47,081 bases of DNA from Tubiluchus corallicola (Eukaryota; Priapulida; Priapulimorpha; Priapulimorphida; Tubiluchidae). Under the pieces are notes generated by a model. The model was not told the DNA's origin, did no database searches, and was given only the letters and a program-made list of their open reading frames with translations. Below, piece by piece: positions 12,801-46,735 of the stretch. The DNA is taken from NCBI GenBank assembly GCA_030141605.1, contig JAQGDQ010001263.1, forward strand, positions 4,201-51,281. The letters are read 5' to 3'. The stretch's first letter is position 1. Every line of letters starts with the position of its first letter. The translations under genes and the position numbers were made by a program.

Positions 12801-13896
12801 AGTCAAGTCTGCCAGCAATTGCCCACTTGTCCCATTTAGTTTTTGGCTCCCTCGTGCGGGAAAAATAAAAAACAAATTATATGGGTAATTGGGCAATTTG
12901 CCCATAACAAGTAGCATTTTTATCTAGTTTGTGAATAAATTTAACAAGAAATTTAACAGGGTAAACTAAAACCGTTTTCGCACAGAGTCTCACATATTTA
13001 CCAAGATGGCACAAAAGGCGGCCATTTTCAGCTTCATATTGTCGTCAAGTGAACAAAAAATTGATGCTAGTAAGATTTGAACTAATTTGAACAAAAATGT
13101 AATTTGTGTTTTTTTCTTTTCCTTTTACTTTAAGCATTAAAAACTGTTCATTTTTTCTGAAACTTTAATTAATTTCTTTAAAACAATCCTTAATTTATCA
13201 ATAATTTTATTGATAATACAAACTGTTGTGTTTTGTTTCTCTCGGAAGGCTTGTATAGAAAACCAGAAAACACTTCATCAAATTAAACTAGTTTATTGAG
13301 CGAGAATTCTACAACACAAAAGTATGAAGGAACGCGAAATGATTACAGTAAACGTGAAAATCTGGAAAATGTTTTAGTGTATCTGAAAATACAAATATAC
13401 AAGAGAATGTGTAACTGGCGTCCGTGCGGAATCTGTGTGCTCCCTTCTGAGCGGCCTGCTTCGCCTTATATAGCGCGCCCGAGAAGCTTCCAGAAGTTTT
13501 GTTCCAGAACATTCCACACGGTAAGGCGGTCATTCCATCGGAACATTCTACAATGTTCTATGTAATTCTATTAGATGCCAGTGATTTCCACAACACAATC
13601 ATACTAATATAAATACGATAAAGATATATAGTCTATAGCATTTAGTTACTAGTTCGTTTAGATAATGAAGTTAGTAAAAATTTCATTATACATCATTATT
13701 GTCGCTTTTTTGCTTTTCATTTGCAATTCTCAGACTTGCTCTGTTTTGACAGGCTTTGGGTAGCGACATAGCTGTCAAGGCAGGTAGCCTGTGCCAAGAC
13801 TACACGTTGAAATTAGTGAATGGAGCAAGTCACTGTGTACAGCAGGAGTATCCAGAAGTCGTGAACAGGTTAGTTGACTCTCCTGTTTAAACACGT

Positions 13897-13939
<43 letters not shown>

Positions 13940-14074
13940 CGACGACGACGATGATGATGATGATGATGATGAAGATGATGATGATGATGATGATGATGAT
14001 GAAGATGAAGATGGTGATGGTGATGGTAATGGTGGTTGTGATGGTGATGATGATGATGATGATGATGGTGATGG

Positions 14075-14109
<35 letters not shown>

Positions 14110-14200
14110 GTGTTGGTGATGATGATGGTGGTGGTGATAGTGATGATGGTGATGATGATGGTGCTGATGGTGATGGTGATGATGATGATGATGATGATGA

Positions 14201-14231
<31 letters not shown>

Positions 14232-16144
14232 AGATGAAGATGAAGATGATGATGGTAATGGTGGTGGTGATGGTGATGATGATGGTGATGATGGTGTTGG
14301 TGATGGTGATGATGATGGTGGTGGTGATGATGATGATGATGGTAGTGGTGATGGTGGTGGTGGTCATGAAGAAGAAGAAGAAGATGATGATGATGATGAC
14401 GACGACAACACCGAGCCACACGAAGCCAAAGTGAATAAAATGCTGCAGCTTACCTTTGTAGCTTACAAATACCTTACCTTTGTAGCTTACAAATACCTTA
14501 CCTTTGTAGCTTACAAATACCTTACCTTGTAGCTTACAAATACCTTACCTTTGTAGCTTACAAATACCTTACCTTTGTAGCTTACAAATACCTTACCTTA
14601 CAGCTTACAAATTTTACTCAATTAATGTGCTAAAGTATAATCACGTGCGCATTACCTGTGTTTGTTACACGTGCGCATTACCTGTGTTTGTTACACGTGC
14701 GCATTACCTGTGTTTGTTACACGTGCGCATTACCTGCGTTTGTTACACGTGCGCGTTACCTGCGTTTGTTACACGTGCGCGTTACCTGTGTTTGTTACAC
14801 GTGCGCGTTACCTGTGTTTGTTACACGTGCGCGTTACCTGTGTTTGTTACACGTGCGCGTTACCTGTGTTTGTTGCGCGTTACCTGTGTTTGTTACACGT
14901 GCGCATTACCTGTGTTTGTTACACGTGCGCGTTACCTGTGTTTGTTACACGTGCGCGTTACCTGTGTTTGTTACACGTGCGCGTTACCTGTGTTTGTTAC
15001 ACGTGCGCGTTACCTGTGTTTGTTACACGTGCGCGTTACTTGTGTTTGTTACACGTGCGCGTTACCTGTGTTTGTTACACGTGCGCGTTACTTGTGTTTG
15101 TTACACGTGCGCGTTACCTGTGTTTGTTACACGTGCGCATTACCTGTGTTTGTTACACGTGCGCGTTACCTGTGTTTGTTACACGTGCGCATTACCTGTG
15201 TTTGTTACCCGTGCGCATTACCTGTGTTTGTTACACGTGTGCATTACCTGTGTTTGTTACACGTGCGCGTTACCTGTGTTTGTTACCCGTGCGCATTACC
15301 TGTGTTTGTTACACGTGTGCATTACCTGTGTTTGTTACACGTGTGCATTACCTGTGTTTGTTACACGTGCGCATTACCTGTGTTTGTTACCCGTGCGCAT
15401 TACCTGTGTTTGTTACACGTGCGCGTTACCTGTGTTTGTTACCCGTGCGCATTACCTGTGTTTGTTACACGTGCGCATTACCTGTGTTTGTTACACGTGC
15501 GCATTACCTGTGTTTGTTACACGTGCGCATTACCTGTGTTTGTGGAAGTTGGAATTGTACATTATAATTAGGTGCTGCCATCTATTTGCTAATCCTGTTA
15601 CATTCTACCAGCTGACTTACCCCCAGTATAATTGTATGGTCCAGTGAATGCATACACACTGGTCCTCTCCCTATCTAAAAGCAACTCTGCACAGGTCAAG
15701 TCCTATACCTGTATATACTGACTGCTTTTGCTTTCTAGTCACTCTCACTCTCAGTGTTCAGTGCAGGACACTCTCATTCTCAGTGGTCAGTGCAGCAGTC
15801 GTGCTACTCATGTGTCTGTAGTTTTAATAAACACTTTTCTGTTGTGTGCAGTGCAAATATGTATTATAGATTTTTTATTCTTGTTCATACTTCTGTGCCT
15901 AAACTCAATCATAACAAAGTGAGTGATCAACAACTCCAAACATGACTTTCACAGTGTTTGTTGGACGTGCACATAACGCGATTATGTCTCCTGGCAATTC
16001 TGAGGTCAGTTCTACACAAACAACAACAAATATTGTTTATTCTGACGTTTGTTTGTTTTGCTTTCCAGACACATGAGGGAGTGGCTCGGCAGAAAGGGTG
16101 GCAGGAAAGACGCAAAATCATCTAGAAGCGATTACGGCAAATGA
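3605..16144 (+). CDS. EPHX4: Membrane-anchored epoxide hydrolase, EPHX3/EPHX4-like; whole gene, 8 coding exons
   Basis: Exons: 3605-3811, 4803-4930, 7915-8027, 10201-10372, 11025-11182, 11852-11973, 13753-13868, 16069-16144. They join in frame to 363 codons plus stop, close to the roughly 360 residues usual for EPHX4. Residues 12-34 form one hydrophobic N-terminal anchor. An alpha/beta-hydrolase fold follows: HGFPE oxyanion motif at 91-95, RGYG at 119-122, HDWGG at 159-163 with nucleophile Asp160, lid tyrosines in YYFSQPG (254-260) and INYYR (266-270), WGDND ending at the likely charge-relay Asp299, and ASH with His327. The family opens epoxides through an aspartyl-ester intermediate, and members sit on the ER membrane. 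The start at 3605 has G at -3 and G at +4; an upstream in-frame ATG at 3560 has a weaker context. All introns are GT-AG except intron 1, which is GC-AG. EPHX3 versus EPHX4 orthology cannot be settled here; substrate unknown. Confidence 0.93.
3853..4118 (-). mobile_element. Interspersed retroelement tail, family A copy 1 (intron 1)
   Basis: Shares long segments with 25798-26102, including GCCTAAAAGCATAGCTTGAC and CCAAACTGTACGTGGAAATC. On the + strand it begins TTTATTCATTTCC, like a reversed LINE 3' end; orientation inferred. Confidence 0.65.
4260..4660. repeat. Foldback-like repeat, family B copy 1 (intron 1)
   Basis: Two tandem copies of about 146 bp plus a partial third. Each carries both TTGCGAGTTACT and the inverted motif GAGAGTAACTC. 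The same family occurs at 45795-46062 in ALDH4A1. Confidence 0.7.
4803..4930 (+). CDS. EPHX4: EPHX4-like exon 2 (residues 70-112)
   Basis: Acceptor TTGCTGCAG. It encodes [11 protein letters not shown], then the oxyanion motif HGFPE and [11 protein letters not shown], which matches the family closely. It ends in phase 2 at TTACAG|GTAAAT. This junction resembles the minisatellite core that fills the intron downstream. Confidence 0.95.
4949..5310. mobile_element. hAT-like non-autonomous element, truncated copy (intron 2)
   Basis: Begins CAGGGGTGTGCAAA, 18 bases after the exon 2 donor. It matches the reverse complement of the right part of the complete element at 28600-29099 and lacks the other TIR. 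It sits between the exon junction and the minisatellite that resembles that junction. Confidence 0.8.
5311..6125. repeat. 32-bp minisatellite, about 25 copies (intron 2)
   Basis: Unit core ACAGGTAAACATTGTTCC then TTGTATTCTGAATC. Each unit carries CAG|GTAAAC, a good 5' splice-site match, in the gene's sense orientation. Confidence 0.97.
6126..6524. other. Intron 2 spacer, nothing recognised
   Basis: Unique-looking intronic DNA between two arrays. GGTTCGAACC near 6231 looks like a pol III B box but no tRNA structure surrounds it. Confidence 0.4.
6525..7851. repeat. 55-bp minisatellite, about 24 copies (intron 2)
   Basis: Unit CACCAGGTTAGTCTGTCAGG ... GGACTAGTGACTGTTG. Units alternate between CCCTCAAGG and CTCTCCAGG types, a partial two-unit higher-order pattern. 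Each carries CAG|GTTAGT. Confidence 0.97.
7915..8027 (+). CDS. EPHX4: EPHX4-like exon 3 (residues 112-150)
   Basis: Acceptor TTGTTTAG. It encodes [15 protein letters not shown] and a helix ending LLLSALG. Donor GG|GTAAAT, phase 1. A TIR element starts only 11 bases downstream of the donor. Confidence 0.95.
8039..8559. mobile_element. TIR DNA element, about 520 bp (intron 3)
   Basis: CAGGGATGAGAA at the left is the exact inverse of TTCTCATCCCTG at the right. No transposase ORF. A diverged copy of one half is at 39541-39680. Starts 11 bases after the exon 3 donor. Confidence 0.75.
8620..9245. mobile_element. Long inverted-repeat element (intron 3)
   Basis: The left arm (about 8620-8790) contains AATTAGTGGTGGACGAGCCC and GAAAATTGAAGTACAGAGCTA; the right arm (about 9075-9245) carries their diverged inverses. 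Looks like a foldback or MITE without coding capacity. Confidence 0.6.
9469..10061. mobile_element. Large palindromic (foldback) element, arms about 250-280 bp (intron 3)
   Basis: Arms 9469-9723 and 9781-10061 are near-perfect inverses with a ~57-base spacer. The arms include AAAAATGGCCATTTTTCGGC, GATCTATACAT and CCTCGAATCTTATATATA. They are more GC-rich than surrounding intron. Transcribed RNA would fold into one long hairpin. Confidence 0.9.
10201..10372 (+). CDS. EPHX4: EPHX4-like exon 4 (residues 150-207): nucleophile elbow
   Basis: Acceptor TTTGAATAG. It encodes [14 protein letters not shown]; Asp160 in HDWGG is the predicted nucleophile. It then enters the cap domain (ITQLLKSW). Donor TG|GTGAGG, phase 2. 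Confidence 0.95.
10440..10567. repeat. 31-bp tandem repeat, 4 copies (intron 4)
   Basis: Unit TTTTATTTTTTATCCCGCAC then CCTCCGGGAA, with few changes. Confidence 0.9.
10755..11024. repeat. Duplicated acceptor tract with telomere-like repeats (intron 4)
   Basis: TTTAGGGTTAGGGTTAGGGT at about 10824-10845 and a second TTAGGG block at about 10904-10937. GTCCAAAAAA and TATTCTCCT-ACTTTCTTTTT tracts are repeated, the last copy serving as the real exon 5 acceptor at 11024. Confidence 0.8.
11025..11182 (+). CDS. EPHX4: EPHX4-like exon 5 (residues 207-260): cap domain
   Basis: A long polypyrimidine tract ends TGATTTTAG. The exon encodes the lid ([12 protein letters not shown]) and [11 protein letters not shown], the family's lid-tyrosine segment. 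Donor G|GTGCCT is a weaker match to consensus. Upstream copies of the same acceptor tract lie near 10908 and 10830. Confidence 0.93.
11207..11310. repeat. 24-bp tandem repeat, 4-5 copies (intron 5)
   Basis: Unit TTCCGTCTCGGGTCAAAATG then GTGG or GCGG. Confidence 0.92.
11411..11692. repeat. Direct repeat of about 120 bp, two copies (intron 5)
   Basis: GCATAGGAAAGTCGTCCATA through CGCTCTATGTTA is found at about 11411-11530 and 11576-11692 with about 46 bases between. Confidence 0.9.
11852..11973 (+). CDS. EPHX4: EPHX4-like exon 6 (residues 260-300)
   Basis: Acceptor TTATTCCAG. It encodes INYYRSLL (lid tyrosines) and [12 protein letters not shown] with the putative catalytic acid Asp299. Donor GCG|GTGAGG, phase 0. 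Confidence 0.95.
12066..12507. repeat. ~25-bp tandem repeat, about 18 copies (intron 6)
   Basis: Unit AATGAAGCCATTTTAAGTAG then TGTTA, with variable T/A length at one position. Confidence 0.95.
12508..13223. other. Intron 6 AT-rich DNA, nothing recognised
   Basis: No gene, RNA or clear repeat boundary; some similarity to generic AT-rich intron. Confidence 0.4.
13224..13595 (-). mobile_element. Solo LTR-like element with heat-shock promoter (intron 6, antisense)
   Basis: On the minus strand it starts TGTTGTGG and ends CACAACA, a 7-bp terminal inverted match of TG...CA type, with flanks CAAAC and CAATC as an imperfect 5-bp target duplication. Reading 5' to 3' on the minus strand: three groups of GAA/TTC heat-shock units, CTATATAAGG, a leader, then CTCAATAAACTAG as a poly(A) signal. 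This is the U3-R-U5 order of an LTR. No internal retroelement region is present. Confidence 0.7.
13464..13558 (-). promoter_or_regulatory. Heat-shock elements and TATA box inside the solo LTR
   Basis: Perfect three-unit HSEs at 13482-13496 (AGAAGCTTCCAGAAG on +) and 13501-13515 (GTTCCAGAACATTCC). A gapped one lies at 13541-13558. The TATA motif (TTATATAG on +, 13466-13473) lies beyond them in minus-strand direction, the spacing of an HSF-driven promoter firing antisense to the host gene. Confidence 0.7.
13753..13868 (+). CDS. EPHX4: EPHX4-like exon 7 (residues 301-339): catalytic histidine
   Basis: Acceptor TTTTGACAG. It encodes [18 protein letters not shown]; His327 is the general base of the triad. 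Donor AACAG|GTTAGT. A GAT microsatellite begins about 29 bases downstream. Confidence 0.95.
13898..14405. repeat. GAT/GGT trinucleotide microsatellite (intron 7)
   Basis: More than 500 bases of GATGATG with GGT, GAA and GAC variants. Reading frames through it are low-complexity artefacts. Confidence 0.97.
14449..14612. repeat. 24-bp tandem repeat, about 7 copies (intron 7)
   Basis: Unit TTACCTTTGTAGCTTACAAA then TACC. Confidence 0.95.
14642..15542. repeat. 26-bp minisatellite, about 35 copies (intron 7)
   Basis: Unit ACACGTGCGCGTTACCTGTG then TTTGTT. Most units contain the palindrome CACGTG and CpG-rich GCGCG or GCGCA. Because 26 is not a multiple of 3 and no unit contains a stop, all three + frames stay open for about 300 codons; none is a gene. 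Confidence 0.97.
15551..15954 (+). mobile_element. LTR-like interspersed element, family C copy 1 (intron 7)
   Basis: Shares GGAATTGTACATTATAATTA at one end and CATGACTTTCACAG at the other with the inverted copy at 29378-29903. Contains TATA-like GTATATACTGACTG, a CTCACTCTCAGTG start-like tract and TTTAATAAACAC as a poly(A) signal. No TG...CA termini could be fixed, so class is uncertain. Confidence 0.6.
16069..16144 (+). CDS. EPHX4: EPHX4-like exon 8 (residues 339-363) and stop
   Basis: Acceptor TTTCCAG. It encodes [18 protein letters not shown] and a short polar tail ending GK-stop. The lysine-rich tail is typical of the C-terminal end after the last helix. A possible ATTAAA polyadenylation signal lies at 16226. 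Confidence 0.88.
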
Positions 16145-16225
16145 CACAGCTGTTTTTGAATTAGTAAACAGCGTATAATAGTACCGATGATTTGTGTATT
16201 GAATCATGTGACGCGATTGTGATAA

Positions 16226-16231
16226 ATTAAA
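16226..16231 (+). terminator. Possible polyadenylation signal of the epoxide hydrolase gene
   Basis: ATTAAA about 80 bases after the stop codon. A canonical AATAAA also occurs near 17613, so the real cleavage site is uncertain. Confidence 0.35.
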
Positions 16232-16335
16232 TTCTGTGATCTGTTTTCTAGACTTAAATTCTGTAATTTTTAATCGAATCAACATGTGAAATTGTTTTTG
16301 TTCCTTATATGATCATGCGTTTCTCTTTCTTATTA

Positions 16336-16640
16336 TATCGATAATTGCAATACATTGTAGTTTAAACTCATAATGATTTTGATAGTATTGACATATTTGC
16401 AATAATTGCATACATTGTAGTTTAAACTCATAATGATTTTGATAGTATTGGCATATTTGCAATAATTGCATACATTGTAGTTTAAACTCATAATGATTTT
16501 GATAGTATTGACATATTTGCAATAATTGCAATACATTGTAGTTTAAACTCATAATGATTTTGATAGTATTGACATATTTGCAATAATTGCATACATTGTA
16601 GTTTAAACTCATAGTGATTTTGATAGTATTGACACATTTG
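16336..16640. repeat. ~60-bp tandem repeat, 5 copies (intergenic)
   Basis: Unit TGCATACATTGTAGTTTAAA, CTCATAATGATTTTGATAGT, ATTGACATATTTGC. Lies about 200 bases after the hydrolase stop codon. Confidence 0.95.
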
Positions 16641-17856
16641 CATGTTTAGTTAACCCCTACAGGGCCTTCAACATTTGCGGCATTTTGCAAGGGTTCATGA
16701 AAAACTGTTGTCACTAAGCAGCGGTTACATTATGTTTGATAGTTTTTATAGATTTCTACTCGTACAATGGATTTTCATGCAAAATTGTATATGAAATGCA
16801 TTTGCTTACCTTAGACAAATTAAAAATCGATTTCTGGTGAGTTAATTGACAATAGCCTTCAGTGTTTGCACTGTAGCAACATACAGTATCACTTGTGTGA
16901 AATCGGCTAATGCGGAAAATTTTAGCTATCCAGACACAACACTCTGTTGTCTTGACTTCAAGTCTGCTCTATTTTTAAGAAGAAATTCCTATTAAAAGAT
17001 GAAACGACCTTAATATGTTCATGACTGATTGGTTGGTTTTTCCTGGAATAGCAGCAGAACATTGCACAGCTAGGGCTGTAGCAAGCCAGCAGTCAATACG
17101 TTAGCGTGTACGATCGCGCAAGTGTACACCAGTCAATAGGTTCAGTTTTAGTGCCTCAAGAGGGCATGTTTCTCCTAATTTTGTCCATTTAAATCATTTA
17201 GAAGATTAAACAAACAGCGTAATTGGATAGCCAAGATTTTCCTGAATAGAACAGTACCTGATTTGGTTATCATTTTGTTATGTCTGTGCTCATACAGTAG
17301 CAGAAAACTCGTAGGTCTTATAAGACATTTTGAGTGAGTTAAACTCGGTTGTTGTAGCAAAATTTGGCTTTATCATGTGCAGGATTTGTGACTTCTAAAA
17401 AAGTTACTTTGTCATTATTTCCAGCAATTGATGACAACAATAAATTGTATTTTGTTGTTTTACTTCACTGTTTTTATAAAAGAAAGTTTTGTAGGATTCA
17501 ACCCCAATGTTTGTTGTGTTTGTTACTTTTGTGATAAAGGCAGATTTTGATATTGTTAATTGGGCACAAAAGCTTGCAATGCTTGCAGAAGCAATTTTTA
17601 GCAAATGAATTATGAATAAAGGTCATCACTATTTACAAAATACGCAAGGAAACCCATAAACTACCAGCTATTTTAAGTCTGGTAGTGTGAGTCTGTTATG
17701 TGTCGTGCTTTCAGCTTTTCACACTAAAATGAAGTTAATAGTGTACGACATGGCTTCTCAAATTGCCACCTGTAAAAAAATCATGCGTTGCACGAAACGA
17801 GTGTGCTTTGCTTATGTTGTTTACAAGTCTGTAAGGGGGTTGCAAGCTATTCCTTA
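16641..17856. other. Intergenic DNA, nothing recognised
   Basis: AT-rich, with no supported gene. It may include the true 3' end of the upstream gene (AATAAA near 17613). Confidence 0.4.
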
Positions 17857-18163
17857 AAGTCATTTATTTCACCTTTCACATTTACATTAGTTTCATGTAT
17901 AATATCTAGTGAAAGGGCCTACAATGAACATAATACAAATAAGAAATACTGGACAGGAAAAGCCTCAAACACTGTTCACTTATACACGAAGGTAAATGTG
18001 TTGCGGGTAATCAAAAAGCATGGCTTGTTAGATTGTCCCACACAGTGATAGAAAAAAAGTGATGGAGATAATCTGAAAATTTAAAGTGAATCGTGATAAA
18101 AAAAACATTTAGTGCTTAAAATGGAATGATGTAATGAATGAAGGTCATATATGGGATGATAAA
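17857..18163 (-). mobile_element. Retroelement tail, family D copy 1 (intergenic)
   Basis: Matches 36223-36561 over GAAAGGGCCTACAATGAACA, CACTGTTCACTTA and AAAATGGAATGATGTAATGA. On the + strand it starts CATTTATTTCAC, like a reversed LINE 3' end. Confidence 0.7.
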
Positions 18164-18960
18164 AGAGTTGAAAATGCAGAATGTACATATAATTTGAAGC
18201 TACGCGCAGGTGAAATGCGATGGCTTTTGTAAATCAATGCAAAGACAAGTAATTTTTATGCTAATTATTGTTTCGGTCAATATTTAACAGTTTAACAGTC
18301 AATGTTGATGCAATATGTCGGGAGTTAGGATGGCAAGTTTTCATAGCCCAGAAAATTGAAAGTACAGTTTTATCTTGATTTTGAAAAATATTGCTTAAAT
18401 ATTTATAAAACGTTACATTGGACTTCACAATGGAAAGACTGAATTCACTTGATGTTTAAGGAAACCATTGAAGTTTATTTTGCCTTTTGAGTTCCTTTAG
18501 AAGTCCGATCATTATTGCACACCCAAGATATTACTTTACAATGTCCAGGGAATATCATGTGATTCATGTTTTGCATTGTCGTACATTGTTGTCAAAACTG
18601 AGGGCCACACGGTTTCAGCTGAAGTAAAATAGCTGCCCAAGCAGAAATACACAAAACTATCTACAGTTTCAATGAATCTTCGAAAACAACCACATTAAAT
18701 TCATATTTAAATACAATTCTGGTGCTTCGATACGTGTCTTATCTCAGTGTGGTCACATGGTTTGCTTTCCATATTGTACTATTATGGTATTTTGAATATG
18801 CTTCCGAGTTATTTGAAAATATGTACACTGGCCATTTGTTTATGGTTTCATCAATTAATTTTTTCTTATATTTTTAGTCAATTTATTTCGTATGGAGTGT
18901 ATAACTGTATATACACAATTATTGCTCGGGTGAAATAAATTCATGGATTTGATTATATGT
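18164..18960. other. Intergenic DNA, nothing recognised
   Basis: AT-rich; no supported gene or repeat. Confidence 0.4.
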
Positions 18961-19083
18961 GAAGTCGTTGTCAATGAGCTGAATCAACAAAAGCTCTAAC
19001 GAATAAATTTATCGGTATATGCCTGGAATAAATTCTACCCAATCAGAGCGAAGAGTTTCGGTTGGTGCGCACTACTTGGCAAG
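18961..19083 (+). promoter_or_regulatory. Likely PSMD4 promoter and 5'UTR
   Basis: An ACCCAATCAGAGCG CCAAT box lies at about 19037-19050, roughly 40 bases before the initiator ATG. The ATG sits in a CAAGATGG context with A at -3 and G at +4. Position directly upstream of the first PSMD4 codon supports the call. No TATA box is apparent. Confidence 0.5.
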
Positions 19084-32024
<12,941 letters not shown>

Positions 32025-32470
32025 GATCTTTGTAGCAAAATATTTTTTGTTTTCAGTGTAATATTTAGGTAATTTTGTGTAATATTACTTGTTGTACAAT
32101 GGATATGGATAATTCATAATCTCTGTCATTTAAGAGACGACGAAGAAACCTTTAACTTATATGCCAAGTTTTGACCTTATTAGGAAAGCAGTTCCACAGT
32201 AATAAGTAAATACAACAGTCAAAATGTAACACACCACAAGTAGTTATAATAAGTTTGCTTATATGCCAAGTTTTGACCTTATTAGGAAAGCAGTTCCACA
32301 GTAATAAGTAAATACAACAGTCAATAAAATGTAACACATCACAAGCAGTTATAATAAGTTTGCTTATATGCCAAGTTTTGACCTTATTAGGAAAGCAGTT
32401 CCACAGTACTAAGTAAATAAAACAGTCAATAAAATTAACTTTCTTTTGCTGTAACACACCACAAGCAGTT
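32025..32470 (+). repeat. PSMD4 3' region with a ~100-bp triplication carrying poly(A) signals
   Basis: Three near-identical copies of ATGCCAAGTTTTGACCTT... with CCACAGTAATAAGTAAATA lie at about 32155-32465. The second and third copies end in CAATAAAAT (AATAAA at 32323 and about 32428). Alternative polyadenylation inside the array is possible. Confidence 0.75.
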
Positions 32471-32805
32471 ATGGTAAGTTTGCTGCAAGTGTTTCCACCT
32501 GGTGAAAGACAGGGAAAATTAGTGATGTATTTTGAAAGAAGGCTTGTGATTGGTCCAACAGTGTTGTAAACTCGACTTGGTTTAGTGATACCGGCTACGT
32601 TACAGTTTCCGTTATGAAATTTTGTACCTTTTACACTTATTATTATTCTGTACTATGTGTTTTGAAGGATTAAAATTAGTATTTAATCAAGAAAAACTCT
32701 TAATGTAGTTTGTTTATTTACATTATTGTGTTAATGTGCTATGCAGTTCATTGAGTTTAGCTAAGTAATCTGCAGATAAGCCCCTTTATATTATTGTTCA
32801 ATGGT

Positions 32806-33100
32806 ATTAAGTTTGTCTGATTAACCTACAGATAGATGGCAGTGATATCACTTTACATTAAGGTGTTAGTGTATGATGGACTAGACAGTGCAATAAATTT
32901 GAATAATCGCGGATAGATGGCAGCAAAAGTGCTAAAGACAGTGCATACCTTCCTTTACATTGTGCTGTTGAATGTTGACGGACTACTCGGTGTATTAAGT
33001 TTGTCTGATTAACCTACAGATAGATGGCAGTGATATCACTTTACATTAAGCAGTGTACTAAATTTGAATAATTGCGGATAGATGGCAGCAAAAGTGCGAA
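32806..33100. repeat. Direct repeats between PSMD4 and ALDH4A1
   Basis: TTAAGTTTGTCTGATTAACC and ACAGATAGATGGCAGTGATA occur at about 32809 and 32995; GCGGATAGATGGCAGCAAAA at about 32908 and 33074. A two-part unit of about 180 bp duplicated once. Confidence 0.88.
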
Positions 33101-33749
33101 GGTCTAGTACATAAGTAGTTTTGCAAAAGTAATGTCAATTGCATTTTACGTATAGAAATGAAAGTAACACTGAAATGCTTTTTTAATTGCATATTAATTT
33201 TAAAAACGTTAAGTGTCCTGTCAAGTAAGGTATGTACAAATGAAAATAATCAGCAACTTGACAAAATAAAAAATAAATAAATGAGGCAACAAGTTCAAAT
33301 GAGTTTAAATTTAGAAACAGTAAATAAATTTGGCAATGAGAAGAGACAAAATTTAAATTACCAAACAAAATGGAAAATTTAAACTCATCAAAAACAAAAC
33401 TAATAATTACATATAAATCAAGAAATCAAACTAACATAAGAAGCAAAATGAATAAACATAGTTTGTCTTTACTTGAAAAGGTACCAAATTAGTGATATTA
33501 AGCTATTTTCAGTTTAGCCAGCATTTGATAATAAACTATAGACACTATGCGCAACTGAAACGGCTATTTTTAGACATTACTACCACAATAAATTATCTCA
33601 TAATTCAGAAATTTGTTCTTAATGGCATACGTTTGTACAACAAAATTATCGTCAATTACTTTTGATAAAAAATAATAAATAGTATAAGATTCCATTAACA
33701 AAATGTATCGGATTCCTCTTTACAACTTGTTTCTTGGAATTATCCTGGC
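33101..33749. other. Intergenic DNA, nothing recognised
   Basis: Very AT-rich with no supported gene or element. Confidence 0.4.
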
Positions 33750-33976
33750 AAATGCTCGATGATCGCCCTAGCGGCAGACGGCAGCTGACACACCTCCGTC
33801 TCCTCCAATCAAATTTCGTGTCACAAGTGCGACCTTGGACAGCAAATCATAAAAGTTGTTAGGAGTTCACCCACCGTTCACGTTGTTTGCACGGTGCAGC
33901 AAGGCAGCTGAGAAAGAGTGGAAAATACGACGGAGTGGGTTAATTTGCGGAGTTTTTGTTACAAAATAAAAGAAAG
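33750..33976 (+). promoter_or_regulatory. Likely ALDH4A1 promoter and 5'UTR
   Basis: Less AT-rich than its surroundings. It contains a CCAAT box at 33805-33809 and ends just before the ATG at 33977 (AAAGATGT context, A at -3). Placement relies on the signal-peptide exon call. Confidence 0.4.
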
Positions 33977-46423
<12,447 letters not shown>

Positions 46424-46445
46424 GTGAGTATAACTCTTTCAAGAA

Positions 46446-46735
46446 TCATCATTTAAAGGAAGAGACAAGCGTTTTGCACGTTGGGTTTAAAGGAAAAGAC
46501 AAGCGTTTTGCACTTTGGGTTTAAAGGAAGAGACAAGCGTTTTGCACGTTGGGTTTAAAGGAAGAGACAAGCGTTTTGCACGTTGGGTTTAAAGGAAAAG
46601 ACAAGTGTTTTGCACGTTGGCTTTAAAGGAAAAGACAAGCGTTTTGCACATTGGGTTTAAAGGAAAAGACAAGCGTTTTGCACTTTGGGTTTAAAGCAAA
46701 AAACAAGTGTTTTGCACGTTGGGTTTATTTTACTG
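46446..46735. repeat. 35-bp tandem repeat, about 8 copies (ALDH4A1 intron 8)
   Basis: Unit GTTTAAAGGAAGAGACAAGC then GTTTTGCACGTTGGG, beginning about 20 bases after the exon 8 donor. Confidence 0.95.

Noticed and set aside
13775-14532. Long Met-, Asp-, His- or Ser-rich open frames on both strands
   Set aside because: Translations of the GAT microsatellite in an intron; no splice or homology support.
14627-15647. Three overlapping ~300-codon open frames
   Set aside because: They are the three frames of a stop-free 26-bp minisatellite; composition is purely repeat-driven.
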